64,000 nt of DNA, taken from Lacibacter sp. H375 (lineage in GTDB: Bacteria; Bacteroidota; Bacteroidia; Chitinophagales; Chitinophagaceae). The DNA is taken from positions 1,116,001-1,180,000 of the forward strand of contig NZ_JBBKTT010000001.1 of assembly GCF_037892425.1 (NCBI RefSeq), in the 5' to 3' direction. Below, in pieces: positions 45,084 to 53,090 of the stretch. Position 1 is the first letter of the stretch, and each line of letters begins with the position of its first letter. Made by a program: the position numbers and the translations under genes. Under the pieces are notes generated by a model that was given only the letters and a program-made list of their open reading frames with translations, searched no databases and was not told the origin of the DNA.

Positions 45084-45827
45084 ATGACACAGAAAATTAC
45101 TGCCAAGCTCAGCGCATTCCTTCTTTTAATGCTGACAATTGCTTTTGCCGGCATCAGCCAAACCAAAAACGTAATATCTACACACCGGGTATTTCCTAAA
45201 ATTGACAAGATCACAGAATTTGAAAAGGCCGTTGCTGCCCATGCCCAAAAATATCATACGGGCGATAATCATTGGCGTGTGTTTGCCATTCAATCAGGAC
45301 CGGATCTTGGCGGGTATCATATAACCGAAGGTCCGAAGAGTTGGGAAAGTGAAGATGCAAGAGGCGACATCAGCCCCGAACACCAAAACGACTGGAATAA
45401 AAATGTAGCCATTTGGTTAACAGACAAACAGAGCGGCGGCTACTCCGTTTACCAGGAATCGTTAAGCACCATTGCGTTGGGCGATTTTACTGAGAAGATC
45501 CAGATCACACATGTATACCCAAAACCGGGGCAAAATGATAATGTGGTGGCCATTCTTAAGAAAATAAAGAAAGCATGGGAGGCTTCAGGTGTAACTGTTG
45601 CTGTGTATGTAAGCAGTTCTTCGGGCCCAACACAATATACCTTAACAACAAGGTATAAGCAGGGATTGAAAGAACGGACTGTGGGTTTCCGCAAACCGTT
45701 TAAAGAAGTGTATGAAACTGCAAACGGTGAAGGTTCTTATGCACAGTACCTAAAAGATATAGCAGAGTACACACAGGAAAGCTGGAGCGAATTATTGTTT
45801 ATGCGTAAAGACTTAAGTTCGAAATAA
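45084..45827 (+). CDS. Exported protein with two similar alpha+beta halves, function unknown
   Basis: 247 residues from the ATG at 45084, which gives the signal peptide MTQKITAKLSAFLLLMLTIA ending at GISQ; the frame could begin at 44994 but would bury it. The mature part falls into two halves with like rhythm, VISTHRVFPKIDKITEFEKA and IQITHVYPKPGQNDNVVAIL, each strand-helix-strand-strand-helix, as in dimeric alpha/beta-barrel (Dabb/ABM) stress proteins. I infer a fused barrel; no catalytic residues can be assigned. It is the first gene divergent from the HTCS, in its own unit because a terminator follows. Confidence 0.65.
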   Translation: MTQKITAKLSAFLLLMLTIAFAGISQTKNVISTHRVFPKIDKITEFEKAVAAHAQKYHTGDNHWRVFAIQSGPDLGGYHITEGPKSWESEDARGDISPEHQNDWNKNVAIWLTDKQSGGYSVYQESLSTIALGDFTEKIQITHVYPKPGQNDNVVAILKKIKKAWEASGVTVAVYVSSSSGPTQYTLTTRYKQGLKERTVGFRKPFKEVYETANGEGSYAQYLKDIAEYTQESWSELLFMRKDLSSK

Positions 45828-45849
45828 CCCTTTTTCCATGTTGATAGTT

Positions 45850-45889
45850 AAACAACCTCATCATTCTAAAAGTGGTGGGGTTTGTTTTA
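45850..45889 (+). terminator. Intrinsic terminator after the first cluster gene
   Basis: AAACAACCTCATCA pairs with TGGTGGGGTTTGTTT (two G-U pairs and one bulge) across a 9-base loop, followed by a T-rich tract. It separates 45084-45827 from the genes that follow. Confidence 0.72.
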
Positions 45890-45928
45890 TAATTCATTTA
45901 AACCGGGTTAGCGTTAACAAAAAAGAAA

Positions 45929-46681
45929 ATGAAAAAAATCTTATTCCCGCACATTGAAAAATGGTTCCTCTTATTTATACCCTTAGTAATCATTGGCTTT
46001 TATCCCGGCTATTGGAGTAAGATAACCGCTAATAAAACAACGATACTACATGTTCATACCTTCTTTATGTGTTTATGGGTAATTATGAGTATTGTACAAC
46101 CCTGGTTGATCATGAAGAAGAAGACCAGCATTCATAAAATTGTTGGCAAAGTAAGTTATGTGTTGATTCCTTTAATCGTAATATCAGGTTACATACTTAT
46201 TCAAGCCCGCTACGAACGAATTCTTCTTCGCATTCAAAATGAAGTAGCAACGGGGAAATTGAACATTACAACTGAGGAGGTACTGAGCAGAGTAGCCAGT
46301 TCACAAAGGTTTGGAATTATTTTCCTTCTTATGCTCATTATTTTTTACATACTGGCCATTGTCAATGGCAAACGGTTTCTCCATCATGCAACATATATGA
46401 TCGGTGCCATCTTTACTTCCATTGATCCGGCTTTAGCCCGCATGATTGGTCATTGGGCAAAAGCCAATGATATAGCGCCTAACTTTTTTGTTGAATATAG
46501 TTCGCAACTGTTCGCACTCATTTTATTGATTGCCCTTGCTGTTTACCAACGTTCGAAAAAACAATCGTTGCAACCAATATTGATCGTGATTGGTATTTAT
46601 GTAATTAGTTTTTTGATCGTTGATTTTGCAGGCAATACTGCTGCCTGGCAATGGTTTGCGGAAAGCTTTTTATTTCGTTAG
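45929..46681 (+). CDS. Seven-helix membrane protein with ordered histidines, function unknown
   Basis: 250 residues, about seven membrane spans. Histidines occur at ILHVHTFFMCLW (helix 2), TSIHKIVGKVSYVL (loop before helix 3), FLHHATYMIGAIF (helix 5 start) and RMIGHWAKAND. The pattern helix-His, then H-K-x-x-G-K/R-x-x-Y, then H-x-x-x-M matches that of the two DUF2306 proteins in this cluster, so a common fold and perhaps haem or metal binding are likely; that is inference. The stop is 18 bases before the Tat-signal amine oxidase gene, so the two are almost certainly co-transcribed and might act together as membrane electron acceptor and periplasmic oxidase. Confidence 0.65.
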   Translation: MKKILFPHIEKWFLLFIPLVIIGFYPGYWSKITANKTTILHVHTFFMCLWVIMSIVQPWLIMKKKTSIHKIVGKVSYVLIPLIVISGYILIQARYERILLRIQNEVATGKLNITTEEVLSRVASSQRFGIIFLLMLIIFYILAIVNGKRFLHHATYMIGAIFTSIDPALARMIGHWAKANDIAPNFFVEYSSQLFALILLIALAVYQRSKKQSLQPILIVIGIYVISFLIVDFAGNTAAWQWFAESFLFR

Positions 46682-46699
46682 TCAATAAAATAGTCATTC

Positions 46700-48148
46700 G
46701 TGAATCGTAGAAACTTTATACAAACTTCCACTATTGCAACCGCAGGTGTTTTGCTGCCGATTAGTGTAGCTGCATCTGGCCAAAAAACAAAGAAGAAAGT
46801 AATTGTGCTTGGTGCTGGCCTTGCTGGTTTAACTGCCGCATGGGAACTCGTACAAGCCGGTCATGAGGTGATCGTTGTTGAAGCAAGAAATCGGTCTGGT
46901 GGTCGTGTACTAACTCTTCGGGAAGGTTTTACTTCGGGGTTAACAGCTGAAGCCGGCGCTATGAGTTTCAACGATAATTATTTCAACCTGCTTCGTTATG
47001 TGAAGTTTTTCAATATTCCATACGAATCGCTGAAAGCTCCTGCTATACGGAGTATTGGAGGAAATACAGTCTATCATCTGCGTGGCAAACGCATTGTTCC
47101 TGTTAACGGCAAAATAGTTTGGCCTTATGAACTCAAACCGGAAGAACGTGAGGGCAGTATCACCAACAGGTACATTCAGCCTTTACTGGAAGGTGTGGAT
47201 GATGTATCTATTTCCAATTCACTGTACAACTGGGCCCGTTCAATTGACAACAAGACATTGCTTCAGTTAATTGCAGAAAAAGGTGCATCTGCAGGTGCGC
47301 AGGAAATTATTCGTGTAACAACCTGGTATTGTGACCGGCAGGGATTGGCTTCGGCTGCAGCGAATCTGTTACCCGTATTACAGAGTGCCACAAGTAAAGA
47401 TGTGTACAGCTTTCCCGGCGGAGTTGATCGTTTATCCTCTGCATTTGCAATTAGATTGGGAGAACGAATTCATTTTAATACTGAGGTGGTGAGTATAAAA
47501 AATGCACCCAATAGTGTAGAAGTAATTGTGAATATAGCTGGTAAGCAAGAAAGCATTAGTGGAGACAGGATCGTTTGCACAATTCCTTTTTCGGTGTTGC
47601 AAAACATCGATATTTCGCCTTCGTTATCAGCCTTCAAAAAAGAAATTATTGCCGGGCTCTATTACACACCAACAACCCGTGTGTTCCTGGAAGTAAAGAA
47701 AAAATTTTGGGAAAGCAACGGAGAGAATGGTTCAGCTATGACTGATCTCCCTATAGGCCAAGTACAAAAACATCCAATGATCAAAACAGGAAAAGAAGGA
47801 GAAAGAGCTATCCTTGAAGGTCATGCACGTGGGCAGGATGCTTTGCAACTTGACAAGATGTCGAACGACGACAGATTAAAATTCACACTTGAACAGATGA
47901 GCAAAGTTCACCCTGATGTTTCCGACTACTACGAGGGTGGCATTTCAAAGAGTTGGCAGCTTGACCCTTATTCGCTTGGAGCATATTCGTTATTTCTTCC
48001 CGGCCAAATTACTTCATGGCTGCCTGAAATCATCCGACCAGAAGGTCGTATACATTTTGCCGGAGAACATACTTCTATATACTCAGGAAGTATGGAAGGT
48101 GCGGTTGAATCAGGTGCACGTGCAGCAAAGGAGATTAACGAAGTTTAA
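46700..48148 (+). CDS. Flavin monoamine/L-amino-acid oxidase family protein, Tat-exported
   Basis: 482 residues, starting at GTG (46700), which gives the twin-arginine signal MNRRNFIQTSTIATAGVLLP. The FAD-binding Rossmann motif KVIVLGAGLAGLTAAWELVQ and EARNRSGGRV follow directly; the closing HFAGEHTSIYSGSMEGAVES is the amine-oxidase FAD signature. YFNLLRYVKFFNIPYESL and FPGGVDRLSSAFAIRLG fit the family. Such enzymes oxidise amines or amino acids with FAD. Folding with cofactor before export explains the Tat signal. The electron acceptor may be oxygen or the membrane protein encoded 18 bases upstream. Substrate unknown. Confidence 0.92.
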   Translation: MNRRNFIQTSTIATAGVLLPISVAASGQKTKKKVIVLGAGLAGLTAAWELVQAGHEVIVVEARNRSGGRVLTLREGFTSGLTAEAGAMSFNDNYFNLLRYVKFFNIPYESLKAPAIRSIGGNTVYHLRGKRIVPVNGKIVWPYELKPEEREGSITNRYIQPLLEGVDDVSISNSLYNWARSIDNKTLLQLIAEKGASAGAQEIIRVTTWYCDRQGLASAAANLLPVLQSATSKDVYSFPGGVDRLSSAFAIRLGERIHFNTEVVSIKNAPNSVEVIVNIAGKQESISGDRIVCTIPFSVLQNIDISPSLSAFKKEIIAGLYYTPTTRVFLEVKKKFWESNGENGSAMTDLPIGQVQKHPMIKTGKEGERAILEGHARGQDALQLDKMSNDDRLKFTLEQMSKVHPDVSDYYEGGISKSWQLDPYSLGAYSLFLPGQITSWLPEIIRPEGRIHFAGEHTSIYSGSMEGAVESGARAAKEINEV

Positions 48149-48177
48149 GAGGATATTCTGATCCGGCATACGCTGCC

Positions 48178-48201
48178 GTGGTTCGTGAAGACACGAAACA
48201 C
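48178..48201. repeat. Hairpin repeat, copy 1 (GTGGTTCGTG-AAGA-CACGAAACAC)
   Basis: A 10-bp stem with one mismatch and an AAGA loop, between the amine oxidase and DUF3500 genes. A near-identical element lies at 51942-51975. Each copy differs by one base from the perfect palindrome, at different positions. No T-run follows, so it is not a standard terminator. Confidence 0.7.
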
Positions 48202-48228
48202 AGATATAGAAAAAGAAAAAAGAAAAAA

Positions 48229-49269
48229 ATGAAAAGTAAATCAATCATAATCCTGCTTGCAATTGTGCTTTCACAACTATTCATGATCCCTTTCACTTTA
48301 ACAGCACAGCATAATACTGTAGATTTTTCATCTGCAATAACAGTTATTCATTCCTTTAACAGTGAACAAAAGACAAAATCTGTTTTTCCTTTTGATGAAA
48401 TGTCAAGATATGACTGGCATTATCTTCCTCCAAGTTTGATTCCAAGAAGAGGCGTGTGTTTAAAAGACCTGGATAGCTCGCAAAAGAAAAATGTTTATGC
48501 CTTACTTAAAAGTTTTTTAAGTGAGAAAGGGTTTTCACAAACGCAGGACATCATGAATAACGAGTATTATTTAAAAGAGTTAGAGCCAAACATGATACAC
48601 CGGATACCTGAAAATCATTTCATCGCATTTTATGGCAATCCCGGGAAAGACAGCGTTTGGGGATGGAAATTTAGTGGACATCATATTGCTCTGAATTTTA
48701 CAGTAGTAAACAATCAATTAGCATTCACTCCGGTTTTCTTTGGAGTATATCCTGCTGAAATAAAAGAAGGAAAGAATAAAGGAAGGCGAATCATAAAAGA
48801 CGAAGAAGATCTTGGCTTTGAGTTAATCAATATGCTTACTGCTGAACAAAAGCTCCAGGCTATCTTTCAATCAAAAGCATTTACTGATATTGTTACTACA
48901 AACGCTATTCAGGTTGGGCATCTTGCCCCTGTTGGTATTTTAGCCAAAGACCTGACACTTCAACAAAAAAACATTCTAAATAAATTAATTGCCTGTCATC
49001 TTTCTTCTATGCCAACTGAAATAGCAGAGATGAGAATGAAGCGAATCGTATCAGAAGATTTTAACGAATTAAGATTTGGATGGGCAGGTGGTTTAGTAAA
49101 AGGAGTACCACATTATTACAGAATACAGGGGAAAACTTTTTTAATTGAGTTTGATAACACTACACACAATGCGAATCATATACACATTGTATGGCGTGAT
49201 TTCAATGGTGATTTTGGAGTTGACCTTCTAAATGAGCATTATAAAAAAAGCAAGCATCACCACAAATAA
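48229..49269 (+). CDS. DUF3500 family exported protein
   Basis: 346 residues from the ATG at 48229 (signal peptide MKSKSIIILLAIVLSQLFMI to LTAQ); an upstream GTG at 48178 lies inside the hairpin repeat and is rejected. Typical DUF3500 stretches are visible: DWHYLPPSLIPRRGVCLKDL, WGWKFSGHHIALNFTVVNNQ, FTPVFFGVYPAEIKEGKNKG and the C-terminal RIQGKTFLIEFDNTTHNANH followed by IHIVWRDF. The ordered His/Asp residues (SGHH; NHIHIVWRDFNGDFG) look like a metal or catalytic site, but the family has no established activity. In other bacteria DUF3500 genes lie near oxidoreductases, as here. Confidence 0.85.
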   Translation: MKSKSIIILLAIVLSQLFMIPFTLTAQHNTVDFSSAITVIHSFNSEQKTKSVFPFDEMSRYDWHYLPPSLIPRRGVCLKDLDSSQKKNVYALLKSFLSEKGFSQTQDIMNNEYYLKELEPNMIHRIPENHFIAFYGNPGKDSVWGWKFSGHHIALNFTVVNNQLAFTPVFFGVYPAEIKEGKNKGRRIIKDEEDLGFELINMLTAEQKLQAIFQSKAFTDIVTTNAIQVGHLAPVGILAKDLTLQQKNILNKLIACHLSSMPTEIAEMRMKRIVSEDFNELRFGWAGGLVKGVPHYYRIQGKTFLIEFDNTTHNANHIHIVWRDFNGDFGVDLLNEHYKKSKHHHK

Positions 49270-49383
49270 AATTGATGATACGTTTTTTTCGAGATTAAAC
49301 TACCAAGATTCAATAAATAGTGAACAAACAAAACACGTCGTTGACTTTGCAGAACAGTAGTACTAAACACAACAATTTTTAAA

Positions 49384-50025
49384 ATGAATAATAACGCATC
49401 ACCCTTAATTAATCAAAGCAAACCAGCCTCGTTTGTAAAATCAGGCTTTGTATTACTTCTTATGCTCTATGTAGGTGTAGTTACTTTTCAGGAGATTTTA
49501 CCCTACTTACGTCTGAATAAAGAAAGTTATGGCAGGTTTTGGGATTATAAGTGGCCCTTGTTTTTCCATATTTCAAGTGGAATTACAGCCATGTTAATTG
49601 GTCCGTTTCAATTCTGGAAGAAATTCAGAAACAGATATATCAAAATACACAGAATGCTGGGGCGTATCTATCTGATCGCAATTTTAACCGGTAGCATCAG
49701 TGCAACCTATTTAGCGTGGACCAGTGGATACAAGATAAGTTTTTCATGGGCGTTTGGTTTAGAGGCATTAGCCTTTGCCTGGATTTCTACGGCATTGATG
49801 GCCTATACATCAGTGAGGAGAGGTCGCATTGTTCAGCATAAGGAATGGATGATACGAAGCTATGTAGTAACGCTGGCTTTTTTCTTTTTCCGCATTTTTA
49901 ATAATTCAACTTATGTGAAATCTATTATACCGGAATTTAAAGAAAGAGGCGTAACGATTATTTGGTTTTGCTGGGCAATTCCATTATTAATAACTGAAAT
50001 TGTTTTGAGTCGGAAAAAGAAATAA
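49384..50025 (+). CDS. DUF2306 family membrane protein (first of two)
   Basis: 213 residues, about six membrane helices. The family pattern is clear: FFHISSGITAMLIGPFQFWK, YIKIHRMLGRIYLIAILTGS and VQHKEWMIRSYVVTLAFFFF. Histidines thus lie in one helix, at the start of another and in a loop before a third. DUF2306 has no proven role; the His layout resembles b-type haem membrane proteins, which is inference. A second member (61909-62544) lies 12 kb on, directly ahead of another Tat-signal enzyme. A TTGACTTTGC box precedes the ATG by 34 bases. Confidence 0.85.
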   Translation: MNNNASPLINQSKPASFVKSGFVLLLMLYVGVVTFQEILPYLRLNKESYGRFWDYKWPLFFHISSGITAMLIGPFQFWKKFRNRYIKIHRMLGRIYLIAILTGSISATYLAWTSGYKISFSWAFGLEALAFAWISTALMAYTSVRRGRIVQHKEWMIRSYVVTLAFFFFRIFNNSTYVKSIIPEFKERGVTIIWFCWAIPLLITEIVLSRKKK

Positions 50026-50239
50026 TAAATAAAATGCAATTGTTGCCTTACGAAAAACAGCCAGAATTAGTAACAAAAATCGTTGGCATGTGCATATTAA
50101 GAATTAGATTTAAGTCATCGATTCTTTCCCAAATCCATCTCCCCTTGAGAAAAGTGTGTACGCTTTCCTTTTAACTCCCTATGTGTTTGACAATGACTTT
50201 GCATCAGCAAAGCATTACTTAATAAGTAAAACCAGTAAC

Positions 50240-50722
50240 ATGAGAAAATTTATTCTGCCTATTCTCTGTTTTCAATTTGCATGTATTGTCTCATCTGCAC
50301 AAAAAACAAAACCTACCAAAGGCATTGCGGGTATATGGCAATTGGTTGAGTTTGCTGATTATGATTCTGTTTCCAATACATGGATAAACCGCTACGGAAA
50401 AAATCCACGAGGCTATTTTATTTACTCGCCCGGTGGCATATTAAGTATTAATGTTTCCAGCGATACGCCACTTAAAATGACGGAGGAAGGATCAAAAAAT
50501 TACACGATCAATTTTCATGAATTTTTCAGCAGTCATTCTTTCGGATACTTTGGTACGTACACATACGAACCTGCAAAGGGACAAGTGATCCATCATGTAA
50601 AAGGAGGAACGCTTCCTTTCTATACCGATACAGAACAGCCCCGGCAAATTCAACTAAGAGGCGATACAGCAATCATAGGCGATAACATCAGAACAAGAAG
50701 AGTACTTGTAAGAGTTGAATGA
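50240..50722 (+). CDS. Lipocalin-like exported protein (Lipocalin_5 type)
   Basis: 160 residues from the ATG at 50240, giving the signal peptide MRKFILPILCFQFACIVSSA; a longer frame from 50156 overlaps a likely promoter box. The mature domain begins with IAGIWQLVEFADYD, the G-x-W motif of lipocalins, and continues with GYFIYSPGGILSINV and FGYFGTYTYEPAKGQVIHHV, as in Lipocalin_5 proteins often annotated as binding small hydrophobic ligands. It is 19 bases ahead of an HGSNAT-type membrane gene and probably co-transcribed. Ligand unknown. Confidence 0.78.
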   Translation: MRKFILPILCFQFACIVSSAQKTKPTKGIAGIWQLVEFADYDSVSNTWINRYGKNPRGYFIYSPGGILSINVSSDTPLKMTEEGSKNYTINFHEFFSSHSFGYFGTYTYEPAKGQVIHHVKGGTLPFYTDTEQPRQIQLRGDTAIIGDNIRTRRVLVRVE

Positions 50723-50741
50723 TAATTAAACTTTATTATAA

Positions 50742-51929
50742 ATGAAAACAGACTTAACGAAATCGAGAATAACATCAATTGACCTTCTTCGTGGTGTTGT
50801 TATGATCATAATGGCACTGGATCATGTAAGAGATTATTTCCATGCCGATGCTTTTATTTATGATCCGCTTGATCTGGAAAAAACAAAACCGGTACTTTTT
50901 TTTACCCGATGGATCACACATTTCTGTGCACCCGTATTTATGTTTCTTGCGGGTACATCTGCATCGCTGGTAGGTGAGCGTAAAAGCAAAAAGGAACTGT
51001 CTATGTTTCTCTTTAAACGTGGAGCATGGCTGATACTGCTAGAACTTACGGTTATCAATTTCGGATGGAACTTTGATATTACATTTAACAATATCTACTT
51101 TATTGTCATCTGGGTACTCGGTCTAAGCATGATCGCCTTAGCAGCTGCTGTTCATTTACCAAGAAAATGGATTTTTATCATTGGCCTACTCATTTTAGCC
51201 GGGCATAATCTTTTGGATGGAATTCATGTACAGGGAAATACTTTTAAAGCATTTGCCTGGGCTCTTGTTCATGATCAAAATTTATTTACATGGGCAAGTA
51301 AAAATATATTAGTAGGTTACCCGGTATTACCATGGATTGGCATTATTATGCTGGGGTATTGTTTTGGGGCATTGTATTCGCCTGCTTTTGGTGCAGAAAA
51401 AAGAAAAAAATGGCTACTCAATATTGGTGGCGGAGCTGTACTCTTATTTATTATTATACGCTTTGCCAATTTTTATGGCGATCCCGGCCCCTGGAGTAAG
51501 CAAGATAATTTCTTAAAAACATTCCTGGATTTTATCAGTACCACTAAATATCCACCCTCATTATTATATGCATTAATGACACTTGGACCTTCTGTCTTAT
51601 TCCTTGCATTTACAGAGAGAGCAAATAACACGTTTACAAAATTCATTTCAATTTATGGAAGAGTGCCGATGTTCTACTACATCCTGCACATTTACCTGTT
51701 GCATGCTGCAGCCTTGGTAGCAACCGGATTATTTACCGGTTTCAGCTGGCAGATATGGGTATTGAAAGAGCCGTTATGGTTAACTCAAACATTAAAAGGC
51801 TACGGCTTTTCATTGGGCATTGTATACATCGTTTGGATAGGGATCGTATTGTTCTTATACCCTTTGTGTAAATGGTACGACCGCTACAAACAAAACCATA
51901 AAGAAAAATGGTGGTTGAGTTATTTGTAA
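50742..51929 (+). CDS. HGSNAT/DUF1624-type membrane acyltransferase-like protein (paralog 1)
   Basis: 395 residues, ten or so membrane helices. The start SIDLLRGVVMIIMALDHVRD with the Asp-His pair, then FTRWITHFCAPVFMFLAGTS, are hallmarks of the heparan-alpha-glucosaminide N-acetyltransferase-like (DUF1624) family, which moves acetyl groups across membranes in the animal homolog. PLFYYILH-type (VPMFYYILHIYLLH) and the ending LYPLCKWYDRYK are shared with a paralog at 54359-55540. The acceptor in bacteria is unknown. The two paralogs bracket the dioxygenase and DUF418 genes. Confidence 0.87.
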   Translation: MKTDLTKSRITSIDLLRGVVMIIMALDHVRDYFHADAFIYDPLDLEKTKPVLFFTRWITHFCAPVFMFLAGTSASLVGERKSKKELSMFLFKRGAWLILLELTVINFGWNFDITFNNIYFIVIWVLGLSMIALAAAVHLPRKWIFIIGLLILAGHNLLDGIHVQGNTFKAFAWALVHDQNLFTWASKNILVGYPVLPWIGIIMLGYCFGALYSPAFGAEKRKKWLLNIGGGAVLLFIIIRFANFYGDPGPWSKQDNFLKTFLDFISTTKYPPSLLYALMTLGPSVLFLAFTERANNTFTKFISIYGRVPMFYYILHIYLLHAAALVATGLFTGFSWQIWVLKEPLWLTQTLKGYGFSLGIVYIVWIGIVLFLYPLCKWYDRYKQNHKEKWWLSYL

Positions 51930-51941
51930 GCATTTAATACG

Positions 51942-51975
51942 GCCTTGTGGTTGGTGAAGACACGAACCACAAGGC
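51942..51975. repeat. Hairpin repeat, copy 2 (11-bp stem, GCCTTGTGGTT / AACCACAAGGC)
   Basis: The arms at 51942-51952 and 51965-51975 are perfectly complementary, and an inner 3-bp GTG/CAC pair closes on the loop AAGA. The core GTGGTTGGTGAAGACACGAA then CCAC matches the copy at 48178-48201 in 22 of 24 bases. It lies between the HGSNAT-type gene and the dioxygenase gene, 13 bases after the stop. No T-run follows. Confidence 0.75.
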
Positions 51976-52013
51976 TTGCAATTATAAATCTTAACCAGCT
52001 AAAACTAATCATT

Positions 52014-52904
52014 ATGCAACGCAGAACATTTATCAAAAATTCATCACTCACAGTGATCAGCATTAGCGCATTCGGGGGGTTGAACTGGAATGGGAAACAT
52101 TTTGAAGGCGATACCCCAACCACTACAGATATACTTGGTCCTTTTTACCGACCGGGTGCACCATTACGAAACAATCTCAGGCTTGCCAATTCAAACGGCA
52201 CGCCCATCGTTTTAAAAGGATTCATTTTTAAAGAAGATGGGAAAACGCCCATCAACAATGCATTGGTAGAAATATGGCATTGCGATGAACATGAAGTGTA
52301 TGATAATTCTTCTGATGATTATAATTACCGTGCTGCACAAAAAACAAAAGCAGATGGTAAGTATGCATTCAAATCTATTTTGCCTGTTCCGTATAAAGCC
52401 GATCAGAATGATGAAGCATCATGGCGGCCTGCGCATATACATATGCGTGTGTCTGTACCTAATCAACAGGATCTGATCACGCAGATTTATTTTAAAGGCG
52501 GCAAGTATGTTGAAACCGACAACTGGGCTTCTGCTCCACAGGCAGTAAACAGAATACTTGATATAACGAAGAGTTCAAACGGAGAAAGTGAAATTGTGTT
52601 TAATGTAGTGATGGCGAAAGAATTTCCGCTTGAGCAAAAAGTATATGATAAGATCACGGGGCTTTATCAAATGGGCGAAAACATTACGCTTGAATTCCTG
52701 AAAAATGACGATCTGCTGTTTATGAAAGTAAACGGACAACTGAGATCGAGTTTGACCTATACAGGCAATAACACATTCATTGGTGGAATAGGTTATCCCA
52801 AAGTAACATTTGAGTTACAAAAAGACGGAAACGTAAAAGTGGTTGTAGAGCGAGCTGCGGGTAAAACGGTTAGCGGTACTAAGTTTTTAAAGTATAAACA
52901 ATAA
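52014..52904 (+). CDS. Intradiol ring-cleavage-type dioxygenase, Tat-exported, with a C-terminal beta extension
   Basis: 296 residues from the ATG at 52014, which gives a twin-arginine signal (MQRRTFIKNSSLTVISISAF). The frame could run back to 51945, inside a hairpin repeat; rejected. The core has ALVEIWHCDEHEVYDN, ADGKYAFKSILPVPYK and WRPAHIHMRV: the His-x-His pair and preceding Tyr that bind Fe(III) in protocatechuate 3,4-dioxygenases. The second Tyr may be in DDYNYRAAQ. An extra C-terminal domain (about 230-296; LLFMKVNGQLRSSLTYTGNN) resembles a DUF3471-like beta sandwich and is not part of classical enzymes. Function on a phenolic substrate is inferred from the family; location is periplasmic. 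Confidence 0.88.
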   Translation: MQRRTFIKNSSLTVISISAFGGLNWNGKHFEGDTPTTTDILGPFYRPGAPLRNNLRLANSNGTPIVLKGFIFKEDGKTPINNALVEIWHCDEHEVYDNSSDDYNYRAAQKTKADGKYAFKSILPVPYKADQNDEASWRPAHIHMRVSVPNQQDLITQIYFKGGKYVETDNWASAPQAVNRILDITKSSNGESEIVFNVVMAKEFPLEQKVYDKITGLYQMGENITLEFLKNDDLLFMKVNGQLRSSLTYTGNNTFIGGIGYPKVTFELQKDGNVKVVVERAAGKTVSGTKFLKYKQ

Positions 52905-53090
52905 GAAGATATTGCTTTGTGATGGTTTGCCAAAAAAAATATCAGAAACATTATCGATGAATATTTTATTCATGTGTTCGTTGCACAACAAGAGTTCACT
53001 TACTGTCAGGGTTTGCAAAGCTCAAAACTTCTGTCTACCTTTTGGCAATAGGTATTTTGTCTGACTTCGTCATAACCAAAATCAACAACC

